Positions 42,301 to 51,027 of a DNA stretch of 64,000 bases are shown one piece after another; positions within the stretch are counted from its first letter, which is position 1; each line of letters opens with the position of its first letter. Location of the stretch: contig NZ_JABEKV010000001.1 in NCBI RefSeq assembly GCF_013283645.1, positions 756,699 through 820,698 on the forward strand. The letters are read 5' to 3'. This DNA is from Sinorhizobium psoraleae (GTDB lineage Bacteria > Pseudomonadota > Alphaproteobacteria > Rhizobiales > Rhizobiaceae). Both the position numbers and the translations under genes were made by a program. Below the pieces are notes generated by a model, which worked only from the letters and a program-made list of their open reading frames with translations, did no database searches and had not been told where the DNA came from.

Positions 42301-42564
42301 GCGATCGACGCAAGCAGGGTGAGGCTTCGGCCGATCCTGATGACCGCCTTTGCCTTCATCCTCGGCGTCGTGCCGCTGGTGATCGCAACAGGTCCCGGCG
42401 CCGAAATGCGCCAGTCGCTCGGCACGGCCGTCTTTTCCGGCATGCTGGGCGTGACGTTTCTCGGTCTGTTCCTGACGCCCGTCTTCTATGTGACGCTGCG
42501 CTCACTTGGCAGGAAACTTGCCAAGGTCATCAAGGAAGAAGCGGCAGGGGCGCCGGCGGAATGA
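39382..42564 (+). CDS. RND efflux pump permease (AcrB/MexB/BepE type)
   Basis: A 1060-residue hydrophobe/amphiphile-efflux-1 transporter driven by the proton gradient. It has the first transmembrane helix RPIFASVLSIVLLIVGGIAY, the large periplasmic loops, and the signature proton-relay aspartates in GIVVDDAIVVVENVER. The C-terminal half repeats the fold with QIGLIVLIGLAAKNAILIVEFA. Length and twelve helices are normal. It overlaps the adaptor by ATGA, so the pump is assembled with it; a TolC-like outer membrane channel must be encoded elsewhere. The mosaic inverted repeat at 42704 lies downstream. Confidence 0.95.
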   Translation: MRFAHFFVDRPIFASVLSIVLLIVGGIAYFQLPVAQYPEIAPPTIVVRASYPGADAETIANTVATPLEQEINGVENMLYMSSYSTADGSMALTITFKLGADLDQAQVLVQNRVSVAEPRLPEEVRRIGVTTTKSSPDLMMVVHLLSPNDRYDQLYVSNYARTRIRDLLVRLDGVGDVTLFGEREYALRVWLDPQKLSAYGMTSGDVVEALREQNVQVSGGAIGGPPMSGDSAFQYTVTTDGRFSDARQFRYVIVKATEDGRLVQLQDVARVELGAREYVTNSYLNGSPAVALGIFSRPGTNALAAAEAIQATMAELSKDFPEGLEYRIIYNPTEFIAESINEVYKTIGEAAILVALVVIVFLQSWRTAIIPIVAIPVSLIGTFALLFAFGFSLNMLTLFGLVLAIGIVVDDAIVVVENVERNLAQGMTPREAAHVTMDEVGAAVIAISLVLTAVFVPTAFIPGIAGQFYLQFAVTIAVATVISALNSLTLSPALAAILLRPHESHEHESRNPITRFGRALANGFNRGFDRMADGYGWVVRNLVKTRMALAAALIVFVGLLGATWYMAQVVPRGFIPTMDQGYAIVVIQLPDGASLERTDAVVQRASAMIRDVPGVRDAVAFAGFSGATFTNASNAGVIFTPFDSFEERLENNQSATQIIGQIFGTMQSIQEAFIIAIPPPSVRGIGNAGGFKMQVMDRQSADMRRALGLARQMMGMASQTEGLTGVFTTFSASSPQFFLAIDRDKARALNVPIPNIFETLSINLGTSYVNDFNAFGRVYQVRAQADQEYRVEREDILALKVRSASGALVPLGTLVEIRDTSGPSLVQRYNMYVSVPLQGNPAPGVSTGTALDKMEELAAQVLPQGTTFEWTELAFQERQTGNTAAFIFALSVIFVFLALAAQYESWVLPLAIILIVPLAVLAALLGVAIRGFDNNVLTQIGLIVLIGLAAKNAILIVEFARQGEEEGKTPVEAAIDASRVRLRPILMTAFAFILGVVPLVIATGPGAEMRQSLGTAVFSGMLGVTFLGLFLTPVFYVTLRSLGRKLAKVIKEEAAGAPAE

Positions 42565-42703
42565 CCATGTTCCTTGGGCCGGCCTGAAGGAAACGCTTCG
42601 GGCCGGGGCGTTCGAGAAATGCGGAAATGACGCGATTGTGAGCGCCGGTGCTTGTTTGGCGCTGGACGGAGCGGCGAGCTTGAATGATCCTGCCACGCGC
42701 TAG

Positions 42704-42746
42704 ATCACGATGACTTTAGGTCTCATCGACCTAAAGTCATCGTGAT
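42704..42746. repeat. Perfect 18-bp inverted repeat after the RND operon
   Basis: Arms 42704-42721 and 42729-42746 (ATCACGATGACTTTAGGT and its reverse complement) around 7 bases. Degenerate relatives with the same GATCAC...GTGATC ends occur at 37040-37092 and about 60660-60706, so it is part of the mosaic repeat set and may also act as a terminator. Confidence 0.75.
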
Positions 42747-42760
42747 CGATTCTAATGAGT

Positions 42761-42810
42761 TAGAGCGGGATGCGGCGGAAAACCGCGCACACTTTTCCTC
42801 ATCCCGCTCT
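42761..42810 (+). repeat. Second mosaic repeat family, palindrome
   Basis: TAGAGCGGGATGCGGCGG...TTCCTCATCCCGCTCT with the inner AAACCGCGCAC segment. It ends 25 bases before the metallo-beta-lactamase-fold gene. Confidence 0.85.
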
Positions 42811-42834
42811 GAAAACGCGTGTGAGGGGTGAAGG

Positions 42835-43668
42835 ATGCTGCTCCGATACCTTGCCTACACTCTGGCCACCATCTGGCTGATCCATAGTTTTTGGCCGGAA
42901 CATGCCCATGCGCAGCAGTCTCCGCCCCCGGTCAGCCAATGCCAGGCGATCGCGGAAGCAACGCCGAAGGCGACGTTCGTCAGCGTCACGCCTCCGGGAG
43001 CAACGCTTGCGGCCGCAGCCGACAGCGAGGTCGACATAACCTATCTCGGCCACTCGACATTCCTGATCGAAACGCCGGGCGGCATTTCGATCGCCACGGA
43101 CTACAACGGCTGGTACCGGCCTCCCGTGCCGCCCACCGTGGTGACGATGAACAAGGCCCATTCCAGTCATTACACGCTGACGCCGGATACTGCCATTCGC
43201 CACGTCCTGCATGGCTGGGGCGAGGATGGCGAGGCGGCCGACCATGATCTGGTCGTCGGCGACGCCTATATCCGCAACGTGACGACGGACATACGCTCCG
43301 GCTACGGAGGCTCGGAACTCAACGGTAATTCGATCTTCATCTTCGAGGTCGCGGGGCTCTGCATCGGCCATCTCGGTCACCTCCATTACGAGCTCGACGA
43401 CAGCCATTACCGTCAGATCGGCCGGCTAGACGTGCTGATGGTGCCTGTCGACGGCGGCCTGACCATGGGGGCCGAAAGCATGAGCCGCGTCGTTTCCCGC
43501 CTGCGTGCGGCGCTGATCCTGCCGATGCACCGGCCGCCGTTGATCGACGATTTTCTGGCGATGTTCGGCGACGGCTTTGACAAGAGCTTTGCCACGGGGG
43601 CGACCGTCAAGGTCTCGCTCCGATCCTTGCCGAATAAGCCGTTGATCTATGTTCTGAGGGGCATGTGA
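42835..43668 (+). CDS. Exported MBL-fold metallohydrolase-like protein with altered metal motif
   Basis: A 277-residue protein with a signal peptide (about residues 4-26, cut at AHAQQS) and a UlaG-type metallo-beta-lactamase fold: TYLGHSTFLIETPGGISIATDYNG (in part), CIGHLGHLHYELDD, LMVPVDGGLTMG and LPMHRPP. The usual HxHxDH metal motif reads KAHSSHYT here, so the aspartate is missing and one metal may be lost; activity is uncertain. It might be a binding or regulatory protein. Start ATG at 42835 after AGGGGTGAAGG. No operon partner; yebC follows 131 bases later. Confidence 0.8.
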   Translation: MLLRYLAYTLATIWLIHSFWPEHAHAQQSPPPVSQCQAIAEATPKATFVSVTPPGATLAAAADSEVDITYLGHSTFLIETPGGISIATDYNGWYRPPVPPTVVTMNKAHSSHYTLTPDTAIRHVLHGWGEDGEAADHDLVVGDAYIRNVTTDIRSGYGGSELNGNSIFIFEVAGLCIGHLGHLHYELDDSHYRQIGRLDVLMVPVDGGLTMGAESMSRVVSRLRAALILPMHRPPLIDDFLAMFGDGFDKSFATGATVKVSLRSLPNKPLIYVLRGM

Positions 43669-43799
43669 GTGAGGCGCCGTTTCGATCACGGTCGCCATTT
43701 GCCGCGAATTGAAAAGACGCGGCCCCTGCTGGACGGGGCGCGGCAATAAAACTATAAGGCGGCCCCATCTCATTAAATTTCATGCATGCAGAGGGTGCC

Positions 43800-44546
43800 A
43801 TGGCTGGCCATTCACAGTTCAAGAACATCATGCACCGCAAGGGCCGTCAGGATGCGGTGCGCTCGAAAATGTTTTCCAAGCTCGCGCGCGAAATCACCGT
43901 CGCGGCAAAATCCGGCATGCCCGACCCCGCGATGAACCCGCGCCTCAGGCTCGCGATCCAGAACGCCAAGGCGCAGTCGATGCCGAAGGACAACATCGAG
44001 CGGGCGATCAAGAAGGCGTCGGGTGGCGATGCGGAGAACTATGAGGAAGTCCGTTACGAGGGCTACGGCCCGGGCGGCGTCGCCGTCATCGTCGAGGCGC
44101 TGACCGACAACCGCAACCGCACCGCCTCGAATGTCCGCTCGACCTTCACCAAGGCTGGCGGTGCGCTTGGCGAAACCGGTTCGGTTTCCTTCTCCTTCGA
44201 TCGCGTCGGCGAAATCACCTACAAGCTTTCCGTCGGCGATGCCGACAAGGTCATGGAGGCCGCGATCGACGCAGGTGCCGATGACGTGACGACGGACGAA
44301 GACGGCCACACGATCATCTGTGGCTTCGAGGACATCGGCGAGGTCTCGAAGGCCCTCGAGGAGGTTCTTGGCGAAGCGGAAACCGTCAAGGCGATCTGGA
44401 AGGCGCAGAACACCGTGCCGGTGGACGAGGAAAAGGCGCAGTCGCTGATGAAGCTGATCGACAACCTCGAAGACGACGATGACGTTCAGAACGTCTATTC
44501 GAACTTCGAAGTTTCCGATGAGGTTCTTGCCAGGCTTTCGGCCTGA
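43800..44546 (+). CDS. YebC/PmpR family DNA-binding protein
   Basis: A 248-residue YebC-type protein: [77 protein letters not shown] (in part) and [12 protein letters not shown]. The family is described as transcription factors and also, in recent work, as ribosome-associated factors that help translate proline-rich stretches. The ATG at 43800 gives the standard N-terminus; an ATG six codons upstream (43782) is less likely. A strong terminator follows. In other genomes it is often beside ruvC, which lies 1.3 kb downstream here. Confidence 0.95.
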   Translation: MAGHSQFKNIMHRKGRQDAVRSKMFSKLAREITVAAKSGMPDPAMNPRLRLAIQNAKAQSMPKDNIERAIKKASGGDAENYEEVRYEGYGPGGVAVIVEALTDNRNRTASNVRSTFTKAGGALGETGSVSFSFDRVGEITYKLSVGDADKVMEAAIDAGADDVTTDEDGHTIICGFEDIGEVSKALEEVLGEAETVKAIWKAQNTVPVDEEKAQSLMKLIDNLEDDDDVQNVYSNFEVSDEVLARLSA

Positions 44547-44572
44547 CGTTCCCTTTTGATCTGACGAAAACG

Positions 44573-44603
44573 ACCCGCGCTCCGAGTGGAACGCGGGTTT
44601 TTT
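44573..44603 (+). terminator. Rho-independent terminator of yebC
   Basis: A 7-bp stem ACCCGCG (44573-44579) with CGCGGGT (44592-44598) followed by six T. Confidence 0.85.
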
Positions 44604-44639
44604 GTTTCAGCATGGCTTCGCAGCCGACGAAACTCTCGC

Positions 44640-45641
44640 TCACTCTGCAGCCGCGAGGTTCCGCTGCGCCTCGCCAAACAGCTTCAAGGAATGCAGCCGC
44701 GCCTCCATGTCGAAGATCGGCATGGAAATGATCAGCTCGTCGGCCCTGGTCTGCTCAAGGAAGGTCTGAATTTTCCTGCGGATCGTCTCGGGACTACCGA
44801 CGATCGCATAGGACATGGCGTGATCGACGAAGATCTTTTCGTCGCCGCTCCACAACCCTTCCATGGATTTGACCGGCGGCGGGAAGCGGCCGCGGGCGTT
44901 GCGGCGAAGTGCCACGAAGGACTGCTGCATGGAGGTGAAAAGATAATTCGCCTCCTCGTCGGTATCGGCGGCAACCCCCATGACGCCGACCATCACATGC
45001 GGCTTGTCGAGTTGCGACGACGGCGTGAAGCGTTCGCGGTAGATTTCGAGCGCGGTGAGCAGCATGTCGGGGGCGAAATGTGAGGCGAAAGCGAAGGGGA
45101 GACCGAGCATGCCGGCGAGGTGAGCACTGAAGTGGCTGGAACCGAGCAGCCAGATTGGCACATTGGAATCGGCGCCGGGCACGGCGATGATCTTCTGGTC
45201 GTCGGTGACGGGACCGAGCAGCGCCTGGAGTTCCACGACATCATTCGGAAAATTGTTGGCGCTGGCCTCCATGTTGCGCCGGAGCGCCTGGGCCGTCCTC
45301 ATGTCGGTGCCGGGCGCACGGCCGAGGCCGAGATCGATGCGGCCGGGATAAAGCGCAGCCAGCGTGCCGAACTGCTCAGCTATGACGAGAGGCGAGTGAT
45401 TGGGCAGCATGATGCCGCCCGAGCCGACGCGGATCGAGCGCGTCGCCGCCGCCACATGGGAAATGACCAGCGACGTCGCGGCGCTGGCGATGCCTTTCAT
45501 TCCGTGATGCTCGGCCAGCCAGAAGCGCTTGTAGCCGTTCTCCTCCGCTGAGATCGCCAGCCGGCGCGAGTTTTCGAGCGACTGGGCGACGCTGCCGCCC
45601 TCGGTGATCGGCGACAGGTCGAGAACGGAGAAAGGGATCAT
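44640..45641 (-). CDS. LLM class flavin-dependent oxidoreductase
   Basis: A 333-residue luciferase-like TIM-barrel enzyme. [54 protein letters not shown] (in part), [14 protein letters not shown] and [12 protein letters not shown] match the bacterial MsnO8/YhbW-type LLM group, which uses FMNH2 and O2. The substrate is unknown. It lies alone, convergent with yebC, with a terminator between, and is divergent from ruvC with a RIME fragment in the gap. ATG at 45641 has AGGTCCTGCC upstream. Confidence 0.92.
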   Translation of the reverse strand: MIPFSVLDLSPITEGGSVAQSLENSRRLAISAEENGYKRFWLAEHHGMKGIASAATSLVISHVAAATRSIRVGSGGIMLPNHSPLVIAEQFGTLAALYPGRIDLGLGRAPGTDMRTAQALRRNMEASANNFPNDVVELQALLGPVTDDQKIIAVPGADSNVPIWLLGSSHFSAHLAGMLGLPFAFASHFAPDMLLTALEIYRERFTPSSQLDKPHVMVGVMGVAADTDEEANYLFTSMQQSFVALRRNARGRFPPPVKSMEGLWSGDEKIFVDHAMSYAIVGSPETIRRKIQTFLEQTRADELIISMPIFDMEARLHSLKLFGEAQRNLAAAE

Positions 45642-45715
45642 GGCAGGACCTTCAATTAAAGGAAATTGATCGATCGCAATGTAGGTTCAAGTTTCTTAAA
45701 GCCAAGAGTGGCACT

Positions 45716-45770
45716 TCATGTTTCCTTAAATCGTACCGATTTGCGTCTGAAAAGACGCGCGGCGCTGTAG
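45716..45770 (-). repeat. RIME-type mosaic element, internally deleted copy
   Basis: CATGTTTCCTTAAATCG...CGATTT is fused directly to GCGTCTGAAAAGACGCGCGGCGCTGTAG, so the linker and half of each palindrome are missing. It lies between the LLM gene and ruvC. Confidence 0.7.
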
Positions 45771-45865
45771 GCCGTTTTCGCGACCGCGCGTGCCATTCCT
45801 GTGCAATGTTTTTGTTTTGTTCACTTTTTTCTGGCAGCGTCCGGCTGAGCGACATAGGGTGAGGC

Positions 45866-46378
45866 ATGCAGAGCACGATTCGCATCATCGGCATCGACCC
45901 GGGCCTTAGACGCACGGGCTGGGGCATCATCGAAACCTTGGGCAATTCGCTGCGTTTCGTGGCCTCTGGCACCGTGACCTCCGACGGCGAGATGGACCTC
46001 GCATCGCGCCTCTGCCAATTGCATGACGGGCTCGCGGATGTCGTGCACAGCTACCAGCCTCACGAAGCGGCCGTCGAGCAGACTTTCGTCAACAAGGATG
46101 CGACCGCGACGCTGAAGCTCGGCCAAGCGCGCGGTATCGCTATGCTTGTCCCGGCTCGTGCCGGCCTCAGAGTGGCCGAATATGCGCCAAACGCGGTGAA
46201 GAAGGCGGTGATCGGCGTCGGCCACGGCGAGAAGCAGCAGATCCACATGATGCTGAAGGTGCTGATGCCGAAGGCTGAGTTCAAGGGCAATGACGCCGCC
46301 GACGCGCTCGCCATCGCCATTTGCCACGCACACAACCGGCAGGCGATCACGAGCCGCCTCGCGGCTCTTGCCGGCTAG
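45866..46378 (+). CDS. ruvC: Holliday junction resolvase RuvC
   Basis: A 170-residue RuvC nuclease that cuts Holliday junctions symmetrically. [16 protein letters not shown] holds the first catalytic aspartate (residue 11); [22 protein letters not shown] (in part) the glutamate; [15 protein letters not shown] the last aspartates. Start ATG at 45866 with GGGTGAGG upstream. It heads the ruvCAB cluster; ruvA starts 57 bases after its stop. Confidence 0.97.
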   Translation: MQSTIRIIGIDPGLRRTGWGIIETLGNSLRFVASGTVTSDGEMDLASRLCQLHDGLADVVHSYQPHEAAVEQTFVNKDATATLKLGQARGIAMLVPARAGLRVAEYAPNAVKKAVIGVGHGEKQQIHMMLKVLMPKAEFKGNDAADALAIAICHAHNRQAITSRLAALAG

Positions 46379-46434
46379 GTTGCCCATCTGCTTAAACGGT
46401 TGCGCTCCTAAACCACCCAGAAAGACAAGGTCAG

Positions 46435-47052
46435 ATGATCGGCAAACTCAAGGGCACCATTGACGAGATCGGCGAGGATCACGTCGTTCTCGACGTGCAT
46501 GGCGTCGGATATGTCGCCCACTGTTCGGCACGCACTCTCGGCAGGCTGGGATCGGCGGGTGAGGCGGCAGTGCTCTTCATCGAGACCTATGTGCGCGAGG
46601 ACCAGCTGAAGCTCTTTGGTTTCCTGACCGCGCTCGAGCGTGAATGGTTCCGCCTCCTCCAGAGCGTGCAGGGCGTCGGATCGAAAGTGGCGCTGGCAGT
46701 GCTCTCGACGCTGACACCCAGCGAACTCGCAAGCGCGATCGCGCTGCAGGACAAGGCGTCGGTTTCTCGGGCCCCGGGCGTCGGTCCCAAGGTGGCCGTA
46801 CGCATTGTTACCGAACTCAAGAACAAGGCGCCCGCCTTTGCAGGAGAGCCATCTGCCGCGATCAACCTCAAGCAGGAACTGGGCGAGGGGGTTGCCTCGG
46901 CACCTGTCGCGGACGCGGTTTCCGCACTGACCAACCTCGGCTATTCGCGCGACCAGGCGGCAAACGCCGTCGCCGCGGCCTTGAAGAACGGGGGGGAGGG
47001 CGGCGACAGTGCCAGGCTTATTCGCCTTGGGCTAAAGGAACTGGCGCGGTGA
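46435..47052 (+). CDS. ruvA: Holliday junction DNA helicase RuvA
   Basis: A 205-residue RuvA: OB-fold domain [21 protein letters not shown], two helix-hairpin-helix motifs ([16 protein letters not shown] and [17 protein letters not shown]), a flexible linker rich in Ala/Gly and the C-terminal domain III ([24 protein letters not shown]) that binds RuvB. It forms the tetramer that holds the four-way junction while RuvB drives branch migration. It lies 181 bases upstream of ruvB and is probably cotranscribed with ruvC. Confidence 0.96.
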   Translation: MIGKLKGTIDEIGEDHVVLDVHGVGYVAHCSARTLGRLGSAGEAAVLFIETYVREDQLKLFGFLTALEREWFRLLQSVQGVGSKVALAVLSTLTPSELASAIALQDKASVSRAPGVGPKVAVRIVTELKNKAPAFAGEPSAAINLKQELGEGVASAPVADAVSALTNLGYSRDQAANAVAAALKNGGEGGDSARLIRLGLKELAR

Positions 47053-47233
47053 GGGCGGAAGGCCAAGCCTTTCTCCGGCCACAAAAGCATTGGAATGAGG
47101 TAATCGCGTGCCGACCGCGCTGGATTGCCCGTTGCGTTCCCAATATGGTCGAACGCGCTGGAACCACCGTGGCAAGGGGCTTAGACCCGGACGCCATGCT
47201 GCCGTGCCGTTCATCCCGAAATGGAAGTTTGAC

Positions 47234-48274
47234 ATGAGTGAAGCCGCACGCCTGATTGCGCCGGAGAAGCGAGGCGAGGATCTCGATGCGACGATGCGTC
47301 CGCAGTCGCTGGACGAGTTCACGGGCCAGGCGGAGGCGCGAGCCAATCTCAAGATCTTCATCGAGGCGGCCCGCAATCGCGGCGAGGCGCTCGACCACGT
47401 GCTCTTTGTCGGTCCGCCCGGTCTCGGCAAGACGACGCTCGCGCAGATCATGGCGAAGGAACTCGGCGTCAACTTTCGCTCGACCTCCGGACCGGTCATT
47501 GCGAAGGCCGGCGATCTCGCGGCGCTGCTCACCAATCTCGAAGAGCGCGACGTGTTGTTCATCGACGAAATCCATCGCCTGAACCCGGCGGTCGAGGAAA
47601 TCCTCTATCCGGCCATGGAGGATTTCCAGCTCGATCTCATCATCGGCGAGGGCCCGGCGGCGCGCTCGGTGAAGATCGACCTTTCCAAGTTTACGCTGGT
47701 GGCGGCGACCACCCGCCTCGGCCTGCTGACGACGCCGCTGCGCGACCGCTTCGGCATTCCGGTGCGGCTCAATTTCTATACGGTCGAGGAACTGGAGCTG
47801 ATCGTCCGCCGCGGGGCGCGGCTGATGGGCCTCGGCATGACCGATGAGGGTGCGCGCGAAATCGCGCGTCGGGCGCGCGGGACGCCGCGTATTGCCGGCC
47901 GTCTCTTGCGCCGGGTGCGTGATTTCGCCGAGGTGGCACGGGCGGAGGCCGTAACCAGGGAGATCGCCGACGAGGCGCTGACCCGCCTCCTCGTCGACAG
48001 CATGGGGCTAGACCAGCTGGACCGCCGCTACCTGACGATGATCGCGCACAATTTCGGCGGCGGGCCGGTCGGCATCGAGACGATTGCGGCCGGGCTTTCC
48101 GAGCCGCGCGACGCGATCGAGGACATCATCGAACCTTATCTGATCCAGCAGGGTTTCATCCAGCGCACGCCGCGCGGCCGGGTGCTGACGGCGAACGCCT
48201 GGAAGCATCTCGGCCTCAATCCGCCGAAGGACCTGGAAACAACCCAGTTCCGCCTGACGCTGGAGAACGACTGA
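47234..48274 (+). CDS. ruvB: Holliday junction DNA helicase RuvB
   Basis: A 346-residue AAA+ ATPase. Walker [10 protein letters not shown], Walker [10 protein letters not shown], the sensor motif [15 protein letters not shown] with an arginine finger, and the C-terminal winged helix [13 protein letters not shown] are intact. [18 protein letters not shown] is the normal start, with the ATG at 47234; a longer frame beginning at 47108 is not supported by family length. It is followed immediately by a phosphoesterase gene whose ATG directly follows the stop codon TGA (48272-48274). Confidence 0.97.
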   Translation: MSEAARLIAPEKRGEDLDATMRPQSLDEFTGQAEARANLKIFIEAARNRGEALDHVLFVGPPGLGKTTLAQIMAKELGVNFRSTSGPVIAKAGDLAALLTNLEERDVLFIDEIHRLNPAVEEILYPAMEDFQLDLIIGEGPAARSVKIDLSKFTLVAATTRLGLLTTPLRDRFGIPVRLNFYTVEELELIVRRGARLMGLGMTDEGAREIARRARGTPRIAGRLLRRVRDFAEVARAEAVTREIADEALTRLLVDSMGLDQLDRRYLTMIAHNFGGGPVGIETIAAGLSEPRDAIEDIIEPYLIQQGFIQRTPRGRVLTANAWKHLGLNPPKDLETTQFRLTLEND

Positions 48275-49177
48275 ATGATCACGCGCCGGGGATTCCTGCA
48301 GACACTCGGCAGCGGCTTCGCGAGCTTCGCGGCGCTCGGCAGTTATGCCTTTGCGATCGAGCCGCTCGCGCGGCTGAATATCGCGCGCTACAGACTGACA
48401 CCGCCCGGCTGGACGCCCGGCCTGAAGCTTCGCGTGGTAGCACTCGCCGATCTTCATGCCTGCGAACCCTGGATGTCCACCAAGCGCATCGCCTCCATAT
48501 GCGCGCAGGCCAACGATCTCGGCGGCGATGTCACGGTTCTACTTGGCGATTACGCCTCGGGCATGAACCTCGTCACGCGCTATGTCCACTCCAGCGAATG
48601 GTCGAAGGCGCTCGCCACGCTCAAGGCTCCGCTTGGCGTCCATGCGATCATGGGTAATCACGATTGGTGGGAGGACAGGACCGCGCAGAAGAACGGCGGC
48701 GGCGAGACCTTCGGGCATCGGGCATTGGCGAATGTCGGCATTGCGGTCCACAGCAACGGCGCCATCCGCCTGGAGAAGGACGGATTTGGATTCTGGCTTG
48801 CCGGGCTCGAGGACCAGCTGGCGCTTCTACCCGGCAAGAAATGGGGCCGGCGCTCGATGACGGGCCTCGATGACCTCGACGGAACGCTGGCGCAGGTGAG
48901 CGATACGGCGCCCGTCATCCTGCTTGCTCATGAACCCGATATCTTTCCGGAAGTGCCGGCGCGCGTTTCCCTGACACTGTCCGGCCATACTCATGGCGGC
49001 CAGGTGCGGTTTGCGGGTCTTGCTCCAGCGGTGCCTTCCCGTTTTGGCGACCGGTATGCTTATGGTCATATCGTCGAAGGGGATCGCAATCTGATCGTCT
49101 CGGGCGGTCTTGGGTGCTCGATCGCGCCGATCCGTTTCGGCGTCCCACCGGAAATCGTCGTGGTCGATCTTGGATAG
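48275..49177 (+). CDS. TAT-exported metallophosphoesterase
   Basis: A 300-residue calcineurin-type phosphoesterase with an N-terminal twin-arginine signal MITRRGFLQTLGSG (cut near AFAIEP). The metal motifs are DLHAC (D-x-H), GDYASG, GNHDWW, AHEPDIF and SGHTHGGQV, arranged as in the YkuE/UDP-2,3-diacylglucosamine hydrolase-like group. It is probably periplasmic, folding in the cytoplasm before export. The ATG directly follows the ruvB stop, so it is cotranscribed with ruvCAB though unrelated in function. It is convergent with sqdC. Confidence 0.9.
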   Translation: MITRRGFLQTLGSGFASFAALGSYAFAIEPLARLNIARYRLTPPGWTPGLKLRVVALADLHACEPWMSTKRIASICAQANDLGGDVTVLLGDYASGMNLVTRYVHSSEWSKALATLKAPLGVHAIMGNHDWWEDRTAQKNGGGETFGHRALANVGIAVHSNGAIRLEKDGFGFWLAGLEDQLALLPGKKWGRRSMTGLDDLDGTLAQVSDTAPVILLAHEPDIFPEVPARVSLTLSGHTHGGQVRFAGLAPAVPSRFGDRYAYGHIVEGDRNLIVSGGLGCSIAPIRFGVPPEIVVVDLG

Positions 49178-49246
49178 GTTGCCGTGACCGTTTTGCCGGT
49201 TATTGCCCGTCATCCGGCGGCCTTCTCCCGCTTTGACAGGGAAAGG

Positions 49247-50152
49247 CTAGGGGCAATCGCCCGCATCCCCGGCCAGTTCGCGTATCGTTGCCGCCAAAAG
49301 ATCCCGTCCTCCGGGCGACCAGCCGAGCGCTCGCAGCTTGTCCGTCGACATGACCTTGAATTCATCCGTACCCGCCTCAGCTGGCAACGGAAGGGGACAT
49401 CCGGTTGCCGCCTGAAGAAGCGAGAGGATGTCGCGGTTGTCCGTGAGCACGTCTGAGACGTTGAAGACCTCGCCTGCGACTTTTGCGGGGTCGGCTTCCA
49501 GCATCAAGCGCACTGCCTGGGCGACATCGTCGCCATGGACCTCGGTGCCGGCGCGCGGCGGAACGGCCTTGCCTGCGAGGTAGTCGGCAAAGAGGCTGCT
49601 CCATTTGTGGTTCCGGCCGGGACCCGCTGGCCCGTAGACCCCGGTCGCGCGCAGGCTGATGGTGACGAAGCCGTGGCCGGTCATCGATTTCAAGGCGTCT
49701 TCACCGGCAAGCTTCACCGCGCCGTAGAGCGTGTCGGGCATGGCGGGCGATGTCTCGTCGACGAAAGGTACCGGCGTTTCGCCGTAGACGGCGCGGCTCG
49801 ACAGAAAGACGCAGCGGCGAACGCCGGCAGCGCGGGCCTCTTCGAAGAGACGGACCGAGCCGTCGAGATTGGCGCGGCGGAAGCCGTCCGGGTCACTGCC
49901 TTCACCGCCTCGATACTTTCCTTCGACATGCCCGAAGGCCGCATGGACGAAATAATAGATATCGTCGAAGGCGGTGATCTGCTCCGCATCCGGATCGAGA
50001 TGAAGCGAAACGTGGGATACCGGCTGCGAGAAGAACCCCGCGGGCGGTGGCATGCGCCCGCCGACCGTGACCTTGTAGCCGTGGGCGATGAGGTGCTCGA
50101 CGATGAAACGGCCGACGAAGCCGGTGCCGCCGGAAACAAGAACGCGGGTCAT
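49247..50152 (-). CDS. sqdC: SqdC-like NAD(P)-dependent epimerase/dehydratase
   Basis: A 301-residue extended short-chain dehydrogenase. The nucleotide motif is SGGTGFVGR, the catalytic pattern SSRAVYGE plus YGAVK (Tyr-x3-Lys). In Rhodobacter sphaeroides, sqdB-sqdD-sqdC form an operon for sulfolipid (SQDG) synthesis in which SqdC is a reductase/epimerase-like protein, with an accessory or specificity role. Gene order and strand here match that operon exactly, which is the main reason for the name. The ATG at 50152 overlaps the sqdD stop by four bases. Confidence 0.8.
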   Translation of the reverse strand: MTRVLVSGGTGFVGRFIVEHLIAHGYKVTVGGRMPPPAGFFSQPVSHVSLHLDPDAEQITAFDDIYYFVHAAFGHVEGKYRGGEGSDPDGFRRANLDGSVRLFEEARAAGVRRCVFLSSRAVYGETPVPFVDETSPAMPDTLYGAVKLAGEDALKSMTGHGFVTISLRATGVYGPAGPGRNHKWSSLFADYLAGKAVPPRAGTEVHGDDVAQAVRLMLEADPAKVAGEVFNVSDVLTDNRDILSLLQAATGCPLPLPAEAGTDEFKVMSTDKLRALGWSPGGRDLLAATIRELAGDAGDCP

Positions 50153-51027
50153 GAGGGCACGGTGCCGGCTTGTACCGGATTGTCGAGCTTGGCGAGGTCC
50201 GGAATATTCTCGCCAGTCAGGTAGGCGCGCCAGAGCTCGATGAGCGGGCGAAGAGCCTCGGCGCGCGGGTGATCCGCCTCCCATGGTTTTTCATACTGGT
50301 AATGCAGCACGCAGATCGAGCGCCAGTCCCAGAGCGCCGGCAGATTGAACCAGACATATTGCAGCATGTTCATCGTCACGGGCAGGCCATGCCAGTCGGG
50401 AAAGTAGCTCTGCAGGAAAGTCTGGTCGGTGCGCGGCCAGAAGGCGTCCGGCGCATCGAGCACCGCAACCATCTTCTCGAACGTATCGAGCGACGGTTCC
50501 GCGACGAAAACGCCGGAATTCAGCCGATGAAAGTCGCCGAGGCTCTCATAGACGTTCGGAGCGGCGGAAAATTCCGGGTAACGAAAGAGTTTGTCGATGT
50601 TGCGGAGCACGATCGCATCGGCATCGATGAAGACGCAGCGCTCGTATTCGACGAGTTGCCAGAGCCTGAGCTTGCAGAAATTGTCGAGCGGCGAATGGAA
50701 ATCGGGTTTGCGGCCCTTGGTGAAGGGCGCTTTTTCATGAACATTGCGCCGCGCGTGCCTGGTGTTGAATTCGTCGGATAGCGGCAGCAAATCCGATTCG
50801 ACAAGGCGGCAGCCGAAGTCGCCGAGCGGCTCAAGTGTCGAGGGGTCCACGCCGCCGGTGTGCAGGACGACGATATCGGCTCTCGTTCCCGTCAGGCGAA
50901 TGGAGCGGGCGAGTGCCCGCGCGCCGAGGGCGTAATCGGCATTGGTGACCAGCGTCACAAAGGCGTGGCGAGCGCGGGCGGGTGAGGAGGGGCGGAGCCC
51001 CTCCGGATCGGTAGTCGAGAGGCTCAT
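50149..51027 (-). CDS. sqdD: SqdD-like glycosyltransferase family 8 protein
   Basis: A 292-residue GT8 (glycogenin-like) glycosyltransferase. HAFVTLVTNADYALGARALARSI at the start (nucleotide-sugar site), KLRLWQLVEYERCVFIDADAI (the DxD metal motif in IDADA), NVYESLGDFHRLNSGVFV and TDQTFLQSYFPDW are typical. In the SQDG pathway it would transfer sulfoquinovose from UDP-sulfoquinovose to diacylglycerol, at the inner membrane. It overlaps sqdB by four bases upstream and sqdC by four bases downstream. Confidence 0.82.
   Translation of the reverse strand: MSLSTTDPEGLRPSSPARARHAFVTLVTNADYALGARALARSIRLTGTRADIVVLHTGGVDPSTLEPLGDFGCRLVESDLLPLSDEFNTRHARRNVHEKAPFTKGRKPDFHSPLDNFCKLRLWQLVEYERCVFIDADAIVLRNIDKLFRYPEFSAAPNVYESLGDFHRLNSGVFVAEPSLDTFEKMVAVLDAPDAFWPRTDQTFLQSYFPDWHGLPVTMNMLQYVWFNLPALWDWRSICVLHYQYEKPWEADHPRAEALRPLIELWRAYLTGENIPDLAKLDNPVQAGTVPS

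Noticed and set aside
42704-42746. The perfect inverted repeat as a phage or plasmid attachment site
   Set aside because: Related but degenerate copies occur elsewhere in the window, and no integrase or tRNA is adjacent, so it belongs to the mosaic repeat family.
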